Below, piece by piece: positions 8,229 through 17,090 of a stretch of 42,132 bases of DNA. This stretch comes from Rhodospirillales bacterium (GTDB lineage Bacteria; Pseudomonadota; Alphaproteobacteria; Rhodospirillales; Casp-alpha2). Within the stretch, counting starts at the first letter, position 1; each line of letters begins with the position of its first letter. Below the pieces are notes generated by a model. It saw nothing but the letters and a program-made list of their open reading frames with translations, did no database searches and was not told the DNA's origin. Both the position numbers and the translations under genes were made by a program. Location of the stretch: NCBI GenBank assembly GCA_013203595.1, contig JABMNT010000101.1:1-42132 (forward strand). The letters are read 5' to 3'.

Positions 8229-9416
8229 CTAGCTTTGGCTTTGCGATAAACTGTAGCGAAGCCAGAAAAAGCCGGCGAAGCCGGAAACAAGAGATCCGGT
8301 CAGGATGGCGACGCGACCCATTTCCAGACTGCCGTTTCCGGAAAAAGCCAGGGAATTGAAGAACAGCGCCATGGTGAAGCCCATCCCGCCCAGCAGAGCG
8401 ACGCCGGTCATCAGCCGCCAGTTCACATGATCTGCCAATGTGGTCAGGCCGATCGCGTTCGACAGCCAGGCAAAGCCGAGAATTCCGACCGGTTTGCCGA
8501 TAACCAGCCCGACCATAATCCCCAGAGTGACCGGCGATCCCAGGGTCTTTATCGAGGTGTCGCTCAAATCGATACCCGCATTGAAAAACGCGAACAGCGG
8601 GACAACAAAAAAGGCAACCCAGAAATGCAGGCCTTTTTCCACAAACAGCAGCGGAATATTGGCGCGTGGCAGATCAAGCCGCAGCGGTAAGGCCAGACCG
8701 ACGGCAACACCTGCGATGGTTGGATGAATGCCGGATTCCTGAAACGTCAGCCACAAAAAGAATCCGATAACCATGTAGAGCGAGGCCCGGCTTACCGCGA
8801 ACCGGTTGAGGACAAACAAGCCAACAATGCCCAACAGCGATAAAACAAGAATACCCAGGGTCAACTGGCTGCCGTAGAACAGCGCGATAATGAGGATGCC
8901 GCCCAAATCATCAAAAATCGCCAAAGCGGCCAGAAACAGCTTCAGCTCCAGCGGAACCCGGCTGCCCAGCAAGGACAGGATGCCGAGGCTCAGTGCAATA
9001 TCGGTCGCGGTGGGGATCGCCCAGCCATGCATCAGCTCCGGGGTGTTCTGATTGATCATCAGATACATCCCTGCCGGTACCATAATGCCGCCGATGGCGG
9101 CAATGACCGGCAGCAGCATTTGCCGGGGGCCGGATAAATGGCCTTCCAGAACTTCGCGCTTGATTTCAAGGGTGACCGACAAAAAGAAGAACGCCATCAA
9201 TCCTTCATTGATCCACTCGAGCAACGACTGGTGCAGAACAAAATCGCCGAAACTGACAACAACCTGTGTATGCTGAAACAGATCATAGGCCGGTTTCAGG
9301 GGCGAATTGACACAAAACAGGGCAAATCCCAAGGCGGCGATCATCATCAGGCCGGCCCACTGATCTGCACTGGCGGTTTTGCCCGCGACAACAAAATAGC
9401 TTAACCGCTTTGACAT
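8229..9416 (-). CDS. nhaA: Na+/H+ antiporter NhaA
   Basis: NhaA exports Na+ in exchange for two protons and protects against salt and alkali. The 395-residue protein has about twelve membrane helices and the family's essential acids: Asp139 in TATDIALSLG and Asp169-Asp170 in LAIFDDLGG, equal to E. coli Asp133, Asp163 and Asp164. ATG 9416 is preferred because AAGGAG lies five bases before it; an in-frame GTG at 9422 overlaps that ribosome site. It appears to be a single transcription unit. Its presence is compatible with a marine or brackish habitat but does not prove it. Confidence 0.95.
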   Translation of the reverse strand: MSKRLSYFVVAGKTASADQWAGLMMIAALGFALFCVNSPLKPAYDLFQHTQVVVSFGDFVLHQSLLEWINEGLMAFFFLSVTLEIKREVLEGHLSGPRQMLLPVIAAIGGIMVPAGMYLMINQNTPELMHGWAIPTATDIALSLGILSLLGSRVPLELKLFLAALAIFDDLGGILIIALFYGSQLTLGILVLSLLGIVGLFVLNRFAVSRASLYMVIGFFLWLTFQESGIHPTIAGVAVGLALPLRLDLPRANIPLLFVEKGLHFWVAFFVVPLFAFFNAGIDLSDTSIKTLGSPVTLGIMVGLVIGKPVGILGFAWLSNAIGLTTLADHVNWRLMTGVALLGGMGFTMALFFNSLAFSGNGSLEMGRVAILTGSLVSGFAGFFWLRYSLSQSQS

Positions 9417-9554
9417 GGGCACTCCTTCTTCGCATGTCCTGTGGGCTTTAAGTCTTTATACCGGAAGCAAGGACAAATCCACCCGGCTTGCGCCTTGTTC
9501 TCTGCGCGGCGGCCCCCCTGCCCGCCTGCACTGAACACCACTGCCATGGGCTGC

Positions 9555-10643
9555 TCAGGCGGCGCCGCGCAGCAGCTTGCTGGGGTCGCGGGCCTTGTTG
9601 CCACGGCGAATTTCGAAATGCAGCTGCGGTGAGCTTACATTGCCGGTCGAGCCGATGGTGGCGATTTTCTGGCCGCGCTTGATCTTGTCGCCGCGTTTGA
9701 CCAGAAGTTGCTCGTTATGGGCATAGGCGGTGACCCAGCCATCGGCGTGCTTGATCAGCAACAGATTGCCAAATCCCCGCAGTTCGTTGCCGGCATAGGC
9801 GACAATGCCGTTTTCGGCGGCCCGGACCGAATGGCCCCGTTTTGCCTGGATGTTGATACCATCGTTGTGCAGGCCCTTTGATTTGGCGCCATAGGTCGAG
9901 ATGATCTTGCCGCGTACCGGCCATAAAAACCCTTTCCGGCTGGTCGCCGGCGGCTTGTTCAGGGTCTGGCGTTGGCGCGGCGCAAAGGCCTTGCTGGTGC
10001 TGGCGGTTTTCAGTTTGGGCGGGGCCACCCAGGCCGGCGTTGGCGGCTTTTCCCGGTCAGACGATGCCTGCGCCGGCGATGCTGGCGCCGGTGCCGCTGG
10101 CGCCTGCGCCACTGGCGCCTGCGCCACTGGCGCCTGCGCCGGAGCGTTTTTGGCGATCACCCGGGTCGGCGTCTCCGTGATTGCCGGGGTGTCTGCGGGC
10201 ATGACCAGTGAATCGCCGACATGGATCACATAGGGTTCATTCAGGCCATTGATCCGGGCCAGTTCAAAGGCGTTGACGTCATAGGTATTGGCAATGCCGA
10301 ACAGGGTGTCGCCACGGACGATTTTGTGGGCATTGACGCGCGGCAGTTGCAGCTGCTGGCCGATATACAGAACGAAGGGGGCCTGCAGATTGTTGGCTTC
10401 GATAAAGGCGCGCATGGGAACCTGGTGACGCCGCGACAGGCCATAAACCGTATCGCCCTTGCCAACGATGATGGCGCCGCCGGTGTTTGCGGCGGCGCTG
10501 CGGGTTGTGCGTTGACTGCCCGCTGCGTTGATGTCGCGTGGCGCGGATTCCCGGGGTGGCCATTCGGCATAACCGCAGGCCGTGACCAGGCCGAGGACCA
10601 GAACCAGCGAAATCACGTGATATTTTTTGAGCGGCAGCTGCAT
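9555..10643 (-). CDS. nlpD: NlpD-like LysM/M23 murein hydrolase activator lipoprotein
   Basis: A 362-residue envelope protein. The signal peptide ends in a lipobox VTAC (Cys23), so it should be a lipoprotein. Two LysM peptidoglycan-binding repeats follow (about 55-105 and 106-155, with GDTVYGLS and GDTLFGIA), then a Pro/Ala linker, and a C-terminal M23 domain. The M23 site is degenerate: the expected HxGxD is replaced by HNDGIN, and the last HxH by QLH, as in NlpD/EnvC-type proteins that activate amidases rather than cut peptidoglycan. Position after surE-pcm matches the surE-pcm-nlpD order of other proteobacteria. ATG 10643 is preferred over an in-frame TTG at 10679. Confidence 0.9.
   Translation of the reverse strand: MQLPLKKYHVISLVLVLGLVTACGYAEWPPRESAPRDINAAGSQRTTRSAAANTGGAIIVGKGDTVYGLSRRHQVPMRAFIEANNLQAPFVLYIGQQLQLPRVNAHKIVRGDTLFGIANTYDVNAFELARINGLNEPYVIHVGDSLVMPADTPAITETPTRVIAKNAPAQAPVAQAPVAQAPAAPAPASPAQASSDREKPPTPAWVAPPKLKTASTSKAFAPRQRQTLNKPPATSRKGFLWPVRGKIISTYGAKSKGLHNDGINIQAKRGHSVRAAENGIVAYAGNELRGFGNLLLIKHADGWVTAYAHNEQLLVKRGDKIKRGQKIATIGSTGNVSSPQLHFEIRRGNKARDPSKLLRGAA
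10096..10140 (-). repeat. Three tandem 15-base units inside nlpD
   Basis: Three copies of a 15-base unit (10096-10110, 10111-10125, 10126-10140), differing only in their first base, encode repeats of VAQAP in the Pro/Ala linker between the LysM and M23 domains. The unit keeps the frame, so copy changes would only alter linker length. Confidence 0.85.
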
Positions 10644-10709
10644 GGGCGGAATTATCGCCAACCCGGAGTCATGGCGCAATCAAAGATCACAGGGATTTGC
10701 AATTTAGGG

Positions 10710-11348
10710 TTACTTGTCGGCAATCCCGGGCAGCAGGGGAACAAAGCGAACGGCGCCCATATCCTCGGTTTCCGCGCCCTCTGCGGTCCGGGTCACCCGC
10801 ATCAGGCGCTGATCGTGTTCGTCAACGCCGATCGGGATAATCATCAGGCCACCGATGGCAAGCTGATTGAGCAGCACCATGGGCACATCTTCGGCGGCGG
10901 CGGTGACAATGATTCGCTCGAACGGCGCCTGTCCGGGCCATCCGGCGGAGCCGTCGCCGATAATCGCTGTGATGTTGGTCAGGCCCAGCCGTCTGAACCG
11001 GGATTCAGCCTCGTCATGGAGTTGCGGGTGGCGTTCAATGGAATAGATGCGGCGGCACAAGGGCGACAGCACAGCCGTCTGATAACCGGATCCGGTACCC
11101 ACCTCCAGCACCTTGGTGCGGTCGGTCAGCTCCAGAGCCTGGGTCATCAGGCCGACGACCAGCGGCTGGCTGATGGTCTGGTGACGGCCAATGGGAAGGG
11201 CCACGTTTTCATAGGCCCGGGCCTTGAACGGCTCTGAGACGAAAATTTCGCGCGGCACGCCCTCAATGGCGGCCAGCACAGCCGCATCGGTAACCCCGCG
11301 TTCGCGCAATTCTGCGATCAGGGGCCCGATCCGGGGATCGTCATTCAC
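10710..11348 (-). CDS. pcm: Protein-L-isoaspartate O-methyltransferase
   Basis: Pcm methylates abnormal isoaspartyl residues with S-adenosylmethionine so that they can return to normal aspartate. The 212-residue product shows VPREIFV near the start, the acceptor-site segment ALPIGRHQTISQP, and SAM motif I VLEVGTGSGYQTAVL. The start is GTG 11348, whose GTGA overlaps the surE stop by four bases with a GAAGG site about ten bases upstream; a longer open frame only overlaps surE. The surE-pcm overlap and the downstream nlpD indicate one operon. Confidence 0.94.
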   Translation of the reverse strand: MNDDPRIGPLIAELRERGVTDAAVLAAIEGVPREIFVSEPFKARAYENVALPIGRHQTISQPLVVGLMTQALELTDRTKVLEVGTGSGYQTAVLSPLCRRIYSIERHPQLHDEAESRFRRLGLTNITAIIGDGSAGWPGQAPFERIIVTAAAEDVPMVLLNQLAIGGLMIIPIGVDEHDQRLMRVTRTAEGAETEDMGAVRFVPLLPGIADK

Positions 11349-12112
11349 GAGAATGCGGCCTTCATTTTGCGGAGCGTCGCCTGATGGGTAAGATCGAGAC
11401 TGAGCGGAGTCACCGAAACGGCGCCACGGCTGATGGCTTCCAGATCGGTGCCTTTGGCGGCCCGGTCCTCTTCGCGTTGCGGGCCGATCCAGTAATAACG
11501 CTCGCCCCGGGGGTCGGTGCCAGGCGTGATGCCGCCACCGATTTTGCGGTGGCCCTGGCGAACACATTCAATACCGCTGACCGTATTGGCGTTGACTGGT
11601 GGAAAATTGACGTTCATCAGGATATCTGTCGGCCAGTCGACGGTTGCCAGGGCTTGCAGGACGTTCGGGATCCAATGCTCTGCCGTTGCCCAGTGGACGG
11701 TGCGGCTGTCCGAATAGACCTGACTGAGAGCAATCGAGCGGACGCCCAGCAAGGCGCCTTCCATGGCGGCTGCAACGGTGCCCGAATAGGTCACGTCTTC
11801 GCCCATATTGCCGCCCCTGTTAATACCCGACAAGACCATGTCCGGGCGGCAGTCCTTCATCACTTGGGAGATCCCCATCAGCACACTGTCGGTGGGGGTG
11901 CCATCGACCGCATAGCGCCGTTTCGAAATTTTGCGAATACGCAGGGGCTGGCGCAGGGTCAGGGAATGGCTGGTGGCGCTTTGCTCGGTTTCCGGGGCGA
12001 CCACCCATACTTCCTTGACCAGTGGTTTAATGGTCCGCTCCAGGACCTTCAGGCCGGCTGCTGAAATTCCGTCATCATTGGACAGCAGAACGCGTGCGTT
12101 TTTTAAATCCAA
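11345..12112 (-). CDS. surE: 5'/3'-nucleotidase SurE
   Basis: SurE is a metal-dependent nucleoside monophosphatase linked to stress survival. The core shows VLLSNDDGI (the Asp pair binds metal), SHSLTL, VDGTPTDSV and SGINRGGNMGEDVTYSGTV, all typical of the family. The start is uncertain: TTG 12112 gives MDLKNARVLLSNDDG and 255 residues, normal length; an ATG at 12142 would overlap the end of serS by 26 bases. The gene is coupled with pcm by a four-base overlap. Confidence 0.92.
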   Translation of the reverse strand: MDLKNARVLLSNDDGISAAGLKVLERTIKPLVKEVWVVAPETEQSATSHSLTLRQPLRIRKISKRRYAVDGTPTDSVLMGISQVMKDCRPDMVLSGINRGGNMGEDVTYSGTVAAAMEGALLGVRSIALSQVYSDSRTVHWATAEHWIPNVLQALATVDWPTDILMNVNFPPVNANTVSGIECVRQGHRKIGGGITPGTDPRGERYYWIGPQREEDRAAKGTDLEAISRGAVSVTPLSLDLTHQATLRKMKAAFS

Positions 12113-12116
12113 GGTC

Positions 12117-13397
12117 TTAATTTTCCACCGCAGCGATGACATCCAGCCCACCCATATAGGGTTGCAGGGCTTTCGGGATATGGATCGAGCCATCGGCCTG
12201 CTGATAATTTTCAAGCACGGCGATCAATGTCCGGCCGATCGCCAGTCCGGAACCGTTCAGGGTATGGACAAACTTAAGATCGGTTTCTCCCTTTTCCCGG
12301 TAGCGGGCTTTCATGCGCCGGGCCTGAAAGTCACCGCAGTTGGAACAGGATGAAATTTCCCGATAGGCATTCTGGCCCGGCAGCCAGACCTCGATGTCGT
12401 AGGTTTTGCGGGCACCGAAGCCCATATCACCGGTCGCCAGAACGACCGTGCGGAACGGCAGTTCCAGGCGCTTTAATATCTCTTCGGCACAGCCGGTCAT
12501 GCGTTCCAGTTCGGCCGAAGACTCCTCTGCTTTGGTAACCGATACCATTTCGACCTTGCTGAACTGGTGCTGGCGGATCATGCCCCGGGTATCGCGGCCT
12601 GCGGCGCCGGCTTCCGAACGAAAACACCAGGTCATGGCGGTGTAGCGGCGCGGCAGGTAGGTGTCGTCAAGAATGTGTCCGGCAACAATATTGGTGAGCG
12701 GGACTTCGGCTGTCGGTATCAGCCAGTAGCCGTCCTCGGTCTTGAACAGATCATCGCCGAATTTCGGCAGCTGCCCGGTCCCGTACATGGTCGTGTCATT
12801 GACAAGGGCCGGCGGATTGACCTCCGTATAGCCGTGCTCTTCGGTTTGCACATTGAGCATGAAATTGCCCAATGCGCGTTCCAGCCGGGCCAGTGCGCCG
12901 GACAGCAGAACAAACCGGGCGCCGGCAAGCTTGGACGCGGTTTCGAAGTCCATCAGGCCCAGGTTTTCGCCCAGGTCAAAGTGTTCCTTTGGCGCGAAAT
13001 CAAAGTGCGGGATGGCGCCCCAGGTGCGGACCTCTACATTGTCGGACTCGTCATTGCCGACGGGAACGTCTTCAAAAGGCAGGTTTGGCAATGCCGAGAG
13101 GGCCTTGTGCAGATGCCCGTCGGCTTCCGATTGTTCAGCTTCGGCCTCGGCCTGCGCGGTTTTCGACTGGGAAACCCGGGCGATAATCGCGGACGCATCC
13201 TCGCCCTTTGCCTTGGCCATACCAATCTGTTTCGACAAGGCATTGCGTTCGGTCTGGATTTGCTGGGCACGCCCCTGGGCCTGGCGGCGGGTCTCGTCAA
13301 GGGCGATCAGGGCTGCGGCTTGCGGGGCCAGCCCGCGTTTGCCCAAGCCGGCGTCAAATGCCGTCGGGTTTTCCCGAATCCACTTCATATCAAACAT
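12117..13397 (-). CDS. serS: Seryl-tRNA synthetase
   Basis: SerS charges tRNA-Ser (and tRNA-Sec where present). The 426-residue class II enzyme has the N-terminal two-helix coiled-coil arm (about 30-100) that grips the long variable arm of tRNA-Ser, then the catalytic domain with motif 2 ([13 protein letters not shown] and [10 protein letters not shown]) and motif 3 ([19 protein letters not shown], positions near 380-400), plus the [15 protein letters not shown] segment. ATG 13397 ([10 protein letters not shown]) is the usual start. Its stop overlaps the likely surE start region. Confidence 0.97.
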   Translation of the reverse strand: MFDMKWIRENPTAFDAGLGKRGLAPQAAALIALDETRRQAQGRAQQIQTERNALSKQIGMAKAKGEDASAIIARVSQSKTAQAEAEAEQSEADGHLHKALSALPNLPFEDVPVGNDESDNVEVRTWGAIPHFDFAPKEHFDLGENLGLMDFETASKLAGARFVLLSGALARLERALGNFMLNVQTEEHGYTEVNPPALVNDTTMYGTGQLPKFGDDLFKTEDGYWLIPTAEVPLTNIVAGHILDDTYLPRRYTAMTWCFRSEAGAAGRDTRGMIRQHQFSKVEMVSVTKAEESSAELERMTGCAEEILKRLELPFRTVVLATGDMGFGARKTYDIEVWLPGQNAYREISSCSNCGDFQARRMKARYREKGETDLKFVHTLNGSGLAIGRTLIAVLENYQQADGSIHIPKALQPYMGGLDVIAAVEN

Positions 13398-13440
13398 CTG
13401 TAGACATCGCTTTCGTAATCAAAAGATATGTTGTTTGTGC

Positions 13441-13460
13441 GATTTATAGGAGAATAAATC
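13441..13460. repeat. Perfect 7-base inverted repeat between tatC and serS
   Basis: GATTTAT and ATAAATC flank a six-base loop AGGAGA. It sits in the 116-base gap ahead of serS. It has no U-run typical of a terminator, so it may be an operator, a leader hairpin or chance. Confidence 0.35.
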
Positions 13461-13513
13461 TGTCGATGAAAGGGCCAGTTATCGGCACCCGGACGCAACA
13501 CAGCCGCGGGCGC

Positions 13514-14485
13514 TTACGGCCCTTCAGAATCCGTGGGATCGATTTTCGGGGTGCGTTTTAATTTTTCGGCCCGGTCCGGCTCCGATTCCAAGTCATAGTC
13601 GTCCTCGAATTCGTCCTTGTCGAAGTCTTTGGCTTCCGGCGCGTCGTCGATATCGGGGTTGTCATCCGGGTCATCATCATCATCGTCATCGTCATCGTCA
13701 TCGTCATCATTTTCGGCGTCGCCGCGCTTCTTTTCGATCAGGCGCACCGATATGATGGAAATTTCGTATAACAGGATTGTCGGCAGGGCCAGACCGATCT
13801 GACTGATCGGATCCGGCGGTGTCAGAATGGCGGCGGCAACAAACGCCAGCACAATCGCATATTTGCGTTTTGCCTTCATACCCTTGGAATTGATGATCCC
13901 GACCCGGCCCAGCAGAGTCATCACCACCGGCAGCTCGAAACAGATACCGAAGGCAAAGATCAGGCGCATGACCAGTGACAGATACTCGTTGACCTTGGCT
14001 TCCAGCTGAATGGGCATGCCATTGACGCCGCCGGCCGATTCAAAACTCAGGAAAAACTTCCATGCAACGGGCAGAATATAGTAATAAACCAGTGACCCGC
14101 CCATGAAAAACAGGATCGGGGTGGCAATCAGGAACGGCAGGAATGCGGACTTTTCATGCTTGTACAGGCCGGGTGCGATGAACATCCATACCTGCATGGC
14201 AATGAACGGGAAGGATACAAAAATCGCCGCAAAAAACGCCACCTTGATATAAGTGAAAAAGGCTTCGTGCAGGGCCGTGAAAATCAGCCGGCGGTCGCGA
14301 CCGGTTTCGGTCATGATGTCGGCCAGGGGCTGCACCAGAAAACCGTAGAGGTTTTCGGCGAAGTAATAAAAGAAGAAAAACAGGATGATGACACTTACCG
14401 CCGACCATAACATCCGCTGGCGCAGCTCAATCAGGTGATCAAGCAGCGGCATTTTCGCTTCTTCGATGCTATCGGTTTCTGCCAC
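13514..14485 (-). CDS. tatC: Twin-arginine translocase subunit TatC with long acidic tail
   Basis: TatC binds twin-arginine signal peptides and, with TatB and TatA, moves folded proteins across the inner membrane. The N-terminal MPLLDHLIELRQRML and the central FELPVVMTLLGRVGI and ILTPPDPISQ segments identify it; six membrane helices end near residue 252. The product is 323 residues against the usual 250-260. The extra C-terminus is strongly acidic and contains 13 consecutive Asp residues followed by more Asp/Glu, facing the cytoplasm by the usual topology. The run is encoded by mixed GAT/GAC codons. Order tatA-tatB-tatC is normal, with tatB five bases upstream. Confidence 0.96.
   Translation of the reverse strand: MAETDSIEEAKMPLLDHLIELRQRMLWSAVSVIILFFFFYYFAENLYGFLVQPLADIMTETGRDRRLIFTALHEAFFTYIKVAFFAAIFVSFPFIAMQVWMFIAPGLYKHEKSAFLPFLIATPILFFMGGSLVYYYILPVAWKFFLSFESAGGVNGMPIQLEAKVNEYLSLVMRLIFAFGICFELPVVMTLLGRVGIINSKGMKAKRKYAIVLAFVAAAILTPPDPISQIGLALPTILLYEISIISVRLIEKKRGDAENDDDDDDDDDDDDDPDDNPDIDDAPEAKDFDKDEFEDDYDLESEPDRAEKLKRTPKIDPTDSEGP
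13670..13708 (-). repeat. GAT/GAC trinucleotide tract encoding 13 Asp in tatC
   Basis: Thirteen successive Asp codons, nine GAT and four GAC. The partly alternating pattern makes slippage possible, always in frame, so tail length may vary between strains. Confidence 0.9.
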
Positions 14486-14490
14486 TTTGA

Positions 14491-14931
14491 TTACCCGCTT
14501 GCTTTGGAAGTGGACTCAGACGGCGGTTTGATCGCCTCTGGCGTTTTTTCGACGGCTTTTTCCGGTGCCGTCTCGATTGCGCCTTCGGTGGTAACCGGGT
14601 CCTCGTTCATGGCCTTGGCCGAATCCTGGATGGCGCCCTGCACGTCACTCATGTCCAGGCTTTCCTTGACGGATCCGGTTGGGTCAACGGCTTGCTTGAT
14701 TTCCTTGTCGAGATCCATATGGGCGATTTTATTGGCTTCCTGGCGGATGTCATCAAGCTCGACTTCCCGGGCCACTTCATCGATGCCGTTCTGAAAATCG
14801 CGGGCCATGCTTTTGGCCTTGCGAATATAGGACATCACCGTGCGCAGCGTGCTCGGCAACTCGCGCGGGCCAACAACGATCATGGCCAGCACAGCAACAA
14901 TGAATAATTCCTGCCATCCGATATCGAACAT
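14491..14931 (-). CDS. tatB: Sec-independent translocase protein TatB
   Basis: TatB works with TatC as the receptor for twin-arginine signal peptides. The 146-residue product begins MFDIGWQELFIVAVLAMIVVG, shortened here to the FDIGWQEL and VVGPRELPSTLR pieces that mark TatB, with one N-terminal membrane helix and an amphipathic helix next to it. The rest is a charged tail rich in Glu, Lys, Pro and Thr, likely disordered. It lies between tatA and tatC. Confidence 0.94.
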   Translation of the reverse strand: MFDIGWQELFIVAVLAMIVVGPRELPSTLRTVMSYIRKAKSMARDFQNGIDEVAREVELDDIRQEANKIAHMDLDKEIKQAVDPTGSVKESLDMSDVQGAIQDSAKAMNEDPVTTEGAIETAPEKAVEKTPEAIKPPSESTSKASG

Positions 14932-15024
14932 GGCGGATTTTGACTCCAGACGTTAGGCGCAAAAATGAAAGGCGAAGCTCAGAAAACGAGGACTGCCGGA
15001 TATACCAAACCCGGCAACCTGAAA

Positions 15025-15264
15025 TTAACTGGCAGCTTTGTCTTTATCCGACGCCTGATCGGTGGCCTTCGCCGATTCCGATTTTAGAGTTTTGGGCTCT
15101 TCCGTCGCGTCTGCTTCGCCGTCCTCTTCTTTCATGCCTTTCTTGAACGACTTCAAGCCCTTGCCGAAATCACCCATGAGCCGCGAGATTTTCCCGCCGC
15201 CACCGAAAAGCACCAGAACGACGACCAGAACGATCAGCCAGTGCCAAATACTAAATGCACCCAT
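15025..15264 (-). CDS. tatA: Sec-independent translocase protein TatA
   Basis: TatA forms the oligomer that lets folded proteins cross during Tat export. The 79-residue protein has the short membrane helix after [18 protein letters not shown], then the [21 protein letters not shown] hinge and amphipathic helix, given here by the pieces GGGGKI and [14 protein letters not shown]. The polar tail is Lys/Glu/Ala rich. A 93-base gap separates it from tatB, and a 217-base gap separates it from scpB upstream, so it may have its own promoter. Confidence 0.95.
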   Translation of the reverse strand: MGAFSIWHWLIVLVVVLVLFGGGGKISRLMGDFGKGLKSFKKGMKEEDGEADATEEPKTLKSESAKATDQASDKDKAAS

Positions 15265-15481
15265 ACTCTTTTCCCGTTTTCATTATAGATTATAAAGTTG
15301 CCGGATAATGGCAGATTGGCGCGGCAGGGGCAATGCATGGTGTGGCCCGCACAGCGATTTTAATGGCCGCTGTTTTTGCCCTCTTGAAACCACGCGGCGC
15401 ATCGCCCTCATTCAACAGTCTGGTACCGGCCTGACCGGCGAAACGGCAATGGTATCAGGTGGATAGAGCAGGAAACCCGGT

Positions 15482-16201
15482 TTACAGCTCGTCCGGTTCC
15501 AGCGGCTCAATCGGTTCGTCAGCTTCTTCCATCAGCGCTTCGGGCGGTAATTCGGCGCTGTCTTCATCGGCCATAACGAGCTGCAGTTCCTCGTCCGGTT
15601 CCTCTTCGGCCTTCAGGCCGCTGCCTTTGGCACCGATCGAGCCGCGTGATGCGTAGGCGTTGATGGCTGGACCGGATTCCAGCAGGCCGGCGGCTTTCAG
15701 GTCTTCCATGCCGGGCAGGTCGCGGATGTCAGTGAGGCCGAAGTGATCGAGAAAGGCGTCCGTTGTGCCCCAGGTCACCGGCCGGCCCGGCGTCTGGCGA
15801 CGGCCGCGCGGTTTGATCCAGCCAGCCTCAAACAACACATCGAGGGTCCCCTTCGACAGACTGACGCCGCGGATTTCTTCGATTTCGGCGCGGGTGACCG
15901 GTTGATGGTAGGCGCAGATCGCCAGCGTCTCGATGGCTGCCCTCGACGGGGCGCGCCCGACCTCAACTTCCTTGTTGAGTAACCCGGAAACATCCTCAGC
16001 CGTGCGAAAGGCCCAGGACTTCCCTGCCCGGATCAGATTGACTCCGCGCGCCTGGTAATGGCTTTGCAACTCAGCGAGAATCTCCGCCAGTTTCGTGCCT
16101 TCCGGCAAGCGGCCCTCGAGCGCCCGTTCGGAAACTGGCTCGGCGGAGGCGAAAATACAGGCCTCGATGATGCGCAGGTGCTGCAGGTCAATGTCACTCA
16201 T
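15482..16201 (-). CDS. scpB: Segregation and condensation protein B
   Basis: ScpB binds ScpA in the SMC-kleisin complex that compacts and separates chromosomes. The 239-residue protein has two winged-helix domains: the first around LRIIEACIFASAEPVSE, the second with LETLAICAYHQPVTRAEIEEIRG, recognised by the pieces AICAYHQPVTR and EIEEIRGV, followed by RGRRQTPGRP. A C-terminal acidic tail of about 50 residues is extra compared with shorter homologues. The start overlaps the scpA stop by four bases. No smc gene is in the window. Confidence 0.94.
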   Translation of the reverse strand: MSDIDLQHLRIIEACIFASAEPVSERALEGRLPEGTKLAEILAELQSHYQARGVNLIRAGKSWAFRTAEDVSGLLNKEVEVGRAPSRAAIETLAICAYHQPVTRAEIEEIRGVSLSKGTLDVLFEAGWIKPRGRRQTPGRPVTWGTTDAFLDHFGLTDIRDLPGMEDLKAAGLLESGPAINAYASRGSIGAKGSGLKAEEEPDEELQLVMADEDSAELPPEALMEEADEPIEPLEPDEL

Positions 16202-17061
16202 TCGTCTTCATCTTCATCTTCGTTTGGCGCGGGCGGCTGGTCCGCTGTATTGTCGGCATCGTTCGCCGGCTCGTTGTTGCGAATTCCCGGCTTGATATGG
16301 ATCGCCCCGTAGGTTTCTGTCTGACGAACGCTGAGACGTCCCTCCTTTGCCAGTTCCAGACTGGCGGCAAAGGTCGAGGCCACGGCGGAACGGGTAATCA
16401 GGCCGTCTTTAAGGCCTTCGGGCAGAAAACTCCACAAGTTTTGCCATGCCGGGATCGGGCCCAGTAATTTACGCAGGCGCTGCAGGGCATCCTCAACCGT
16501 ATAAATTTCGAACGACGCAATCTGCATGGCCCCGGTGCCTTCCTTGCGGCGCTTTTGTTCGCCATAGGCTTTCAGGAGTTCAAACAGGGACAGCTCATAG
16601 ATGGTGTTGACGCTGGTTCTGAACTTCTCGACTTCGCCGCGTTTGAAAAAGTCCTTTCCAAGGCGTGATCGCTTGACCAGATGGCTGCCGGCGTCCTGCA
16701 TGGACTGCAACCGGCGCAGTTGAAACTGCAGGGCTGCAGCCATTTCATCGCCCGTCGGCTCATCCTCATTGCCCATGTCCGGCAGCAGCATCTTTGATTT
16801 CAGATAAGCCAGCCAGGCCGCCATCACCAGATAATCGGCGGCCAGCTCCAGGTTTTGCCGACGGGCTTGTTCGACGAACTTGAGATACTGATTGGCCAGC
16901 GCCAGGATCGAGATATGGGCAAGATCGACTTTCTGGTTACGGGCCATCCCCAACAAGACATCGATCGGCCCTTCAAAGCCCTCCAGATCAACGATGAACG
17001 CGTTGTCACCGGATGGTGTCTCAAATGCCTGGCCGTCTTCAAAGTCTTCCGTCGGTTCCAT
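16198..17061 (-). CDS. scpA: Segregation and condensation protein A (kleisin)
   Basis: ScpA is the kleisin that bridges the SMC heads. The 287-residue product contains the family's N-terminal FEGPIDVLLGMARNQKVDL segment (pieces FEGPIDVLL and QKVDLAHI), a helical LVMAAWLAYLKSKMLLP segment, and a C-terminal winged helix around TRSAVASTFAASLELAKEGRL (pieces SAVASTF and LELAKEG). The last 20 residues are strongly acidic. It overlaps scpB by four bases, showing translational coupling. Confidence 0.94.
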   Translation of the reverse strand: MEPTEDFEDGQAFETPSGDNAFIVDLEGFEGPIDVLLGMARNQKVDLAHISILALANQYLKFVEQARRQNLELAADYLVMAAWLAYLKSKMLLPDMGNEDEPTGDEMAAALQFQLRRLQSMQDAGSHLVKRSRLGKDFFKRGEVEKFRTSVNTIYELSLFELLKAYGEQKRRKEGTGAMQIASFEIYTVEDALQRLRKLLGPIPAWQNLWSFLPEGLKDGLITRSAVASTFAASLELAKEGRLSVRQTETYGAIHIKPGIRNNEPANDADNTADQPPAPNEDEDEDE

Positions 17062-17090
17062 TAAGTGGCCCTTGCCCTGTCACACAGCAT

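Noticed and set aside
10221-11237. A 338-codon plus-strand open frame across nlpD and pcm
   Set aside because: It spans two well-supported minus-strand genes and has no domain pattern.
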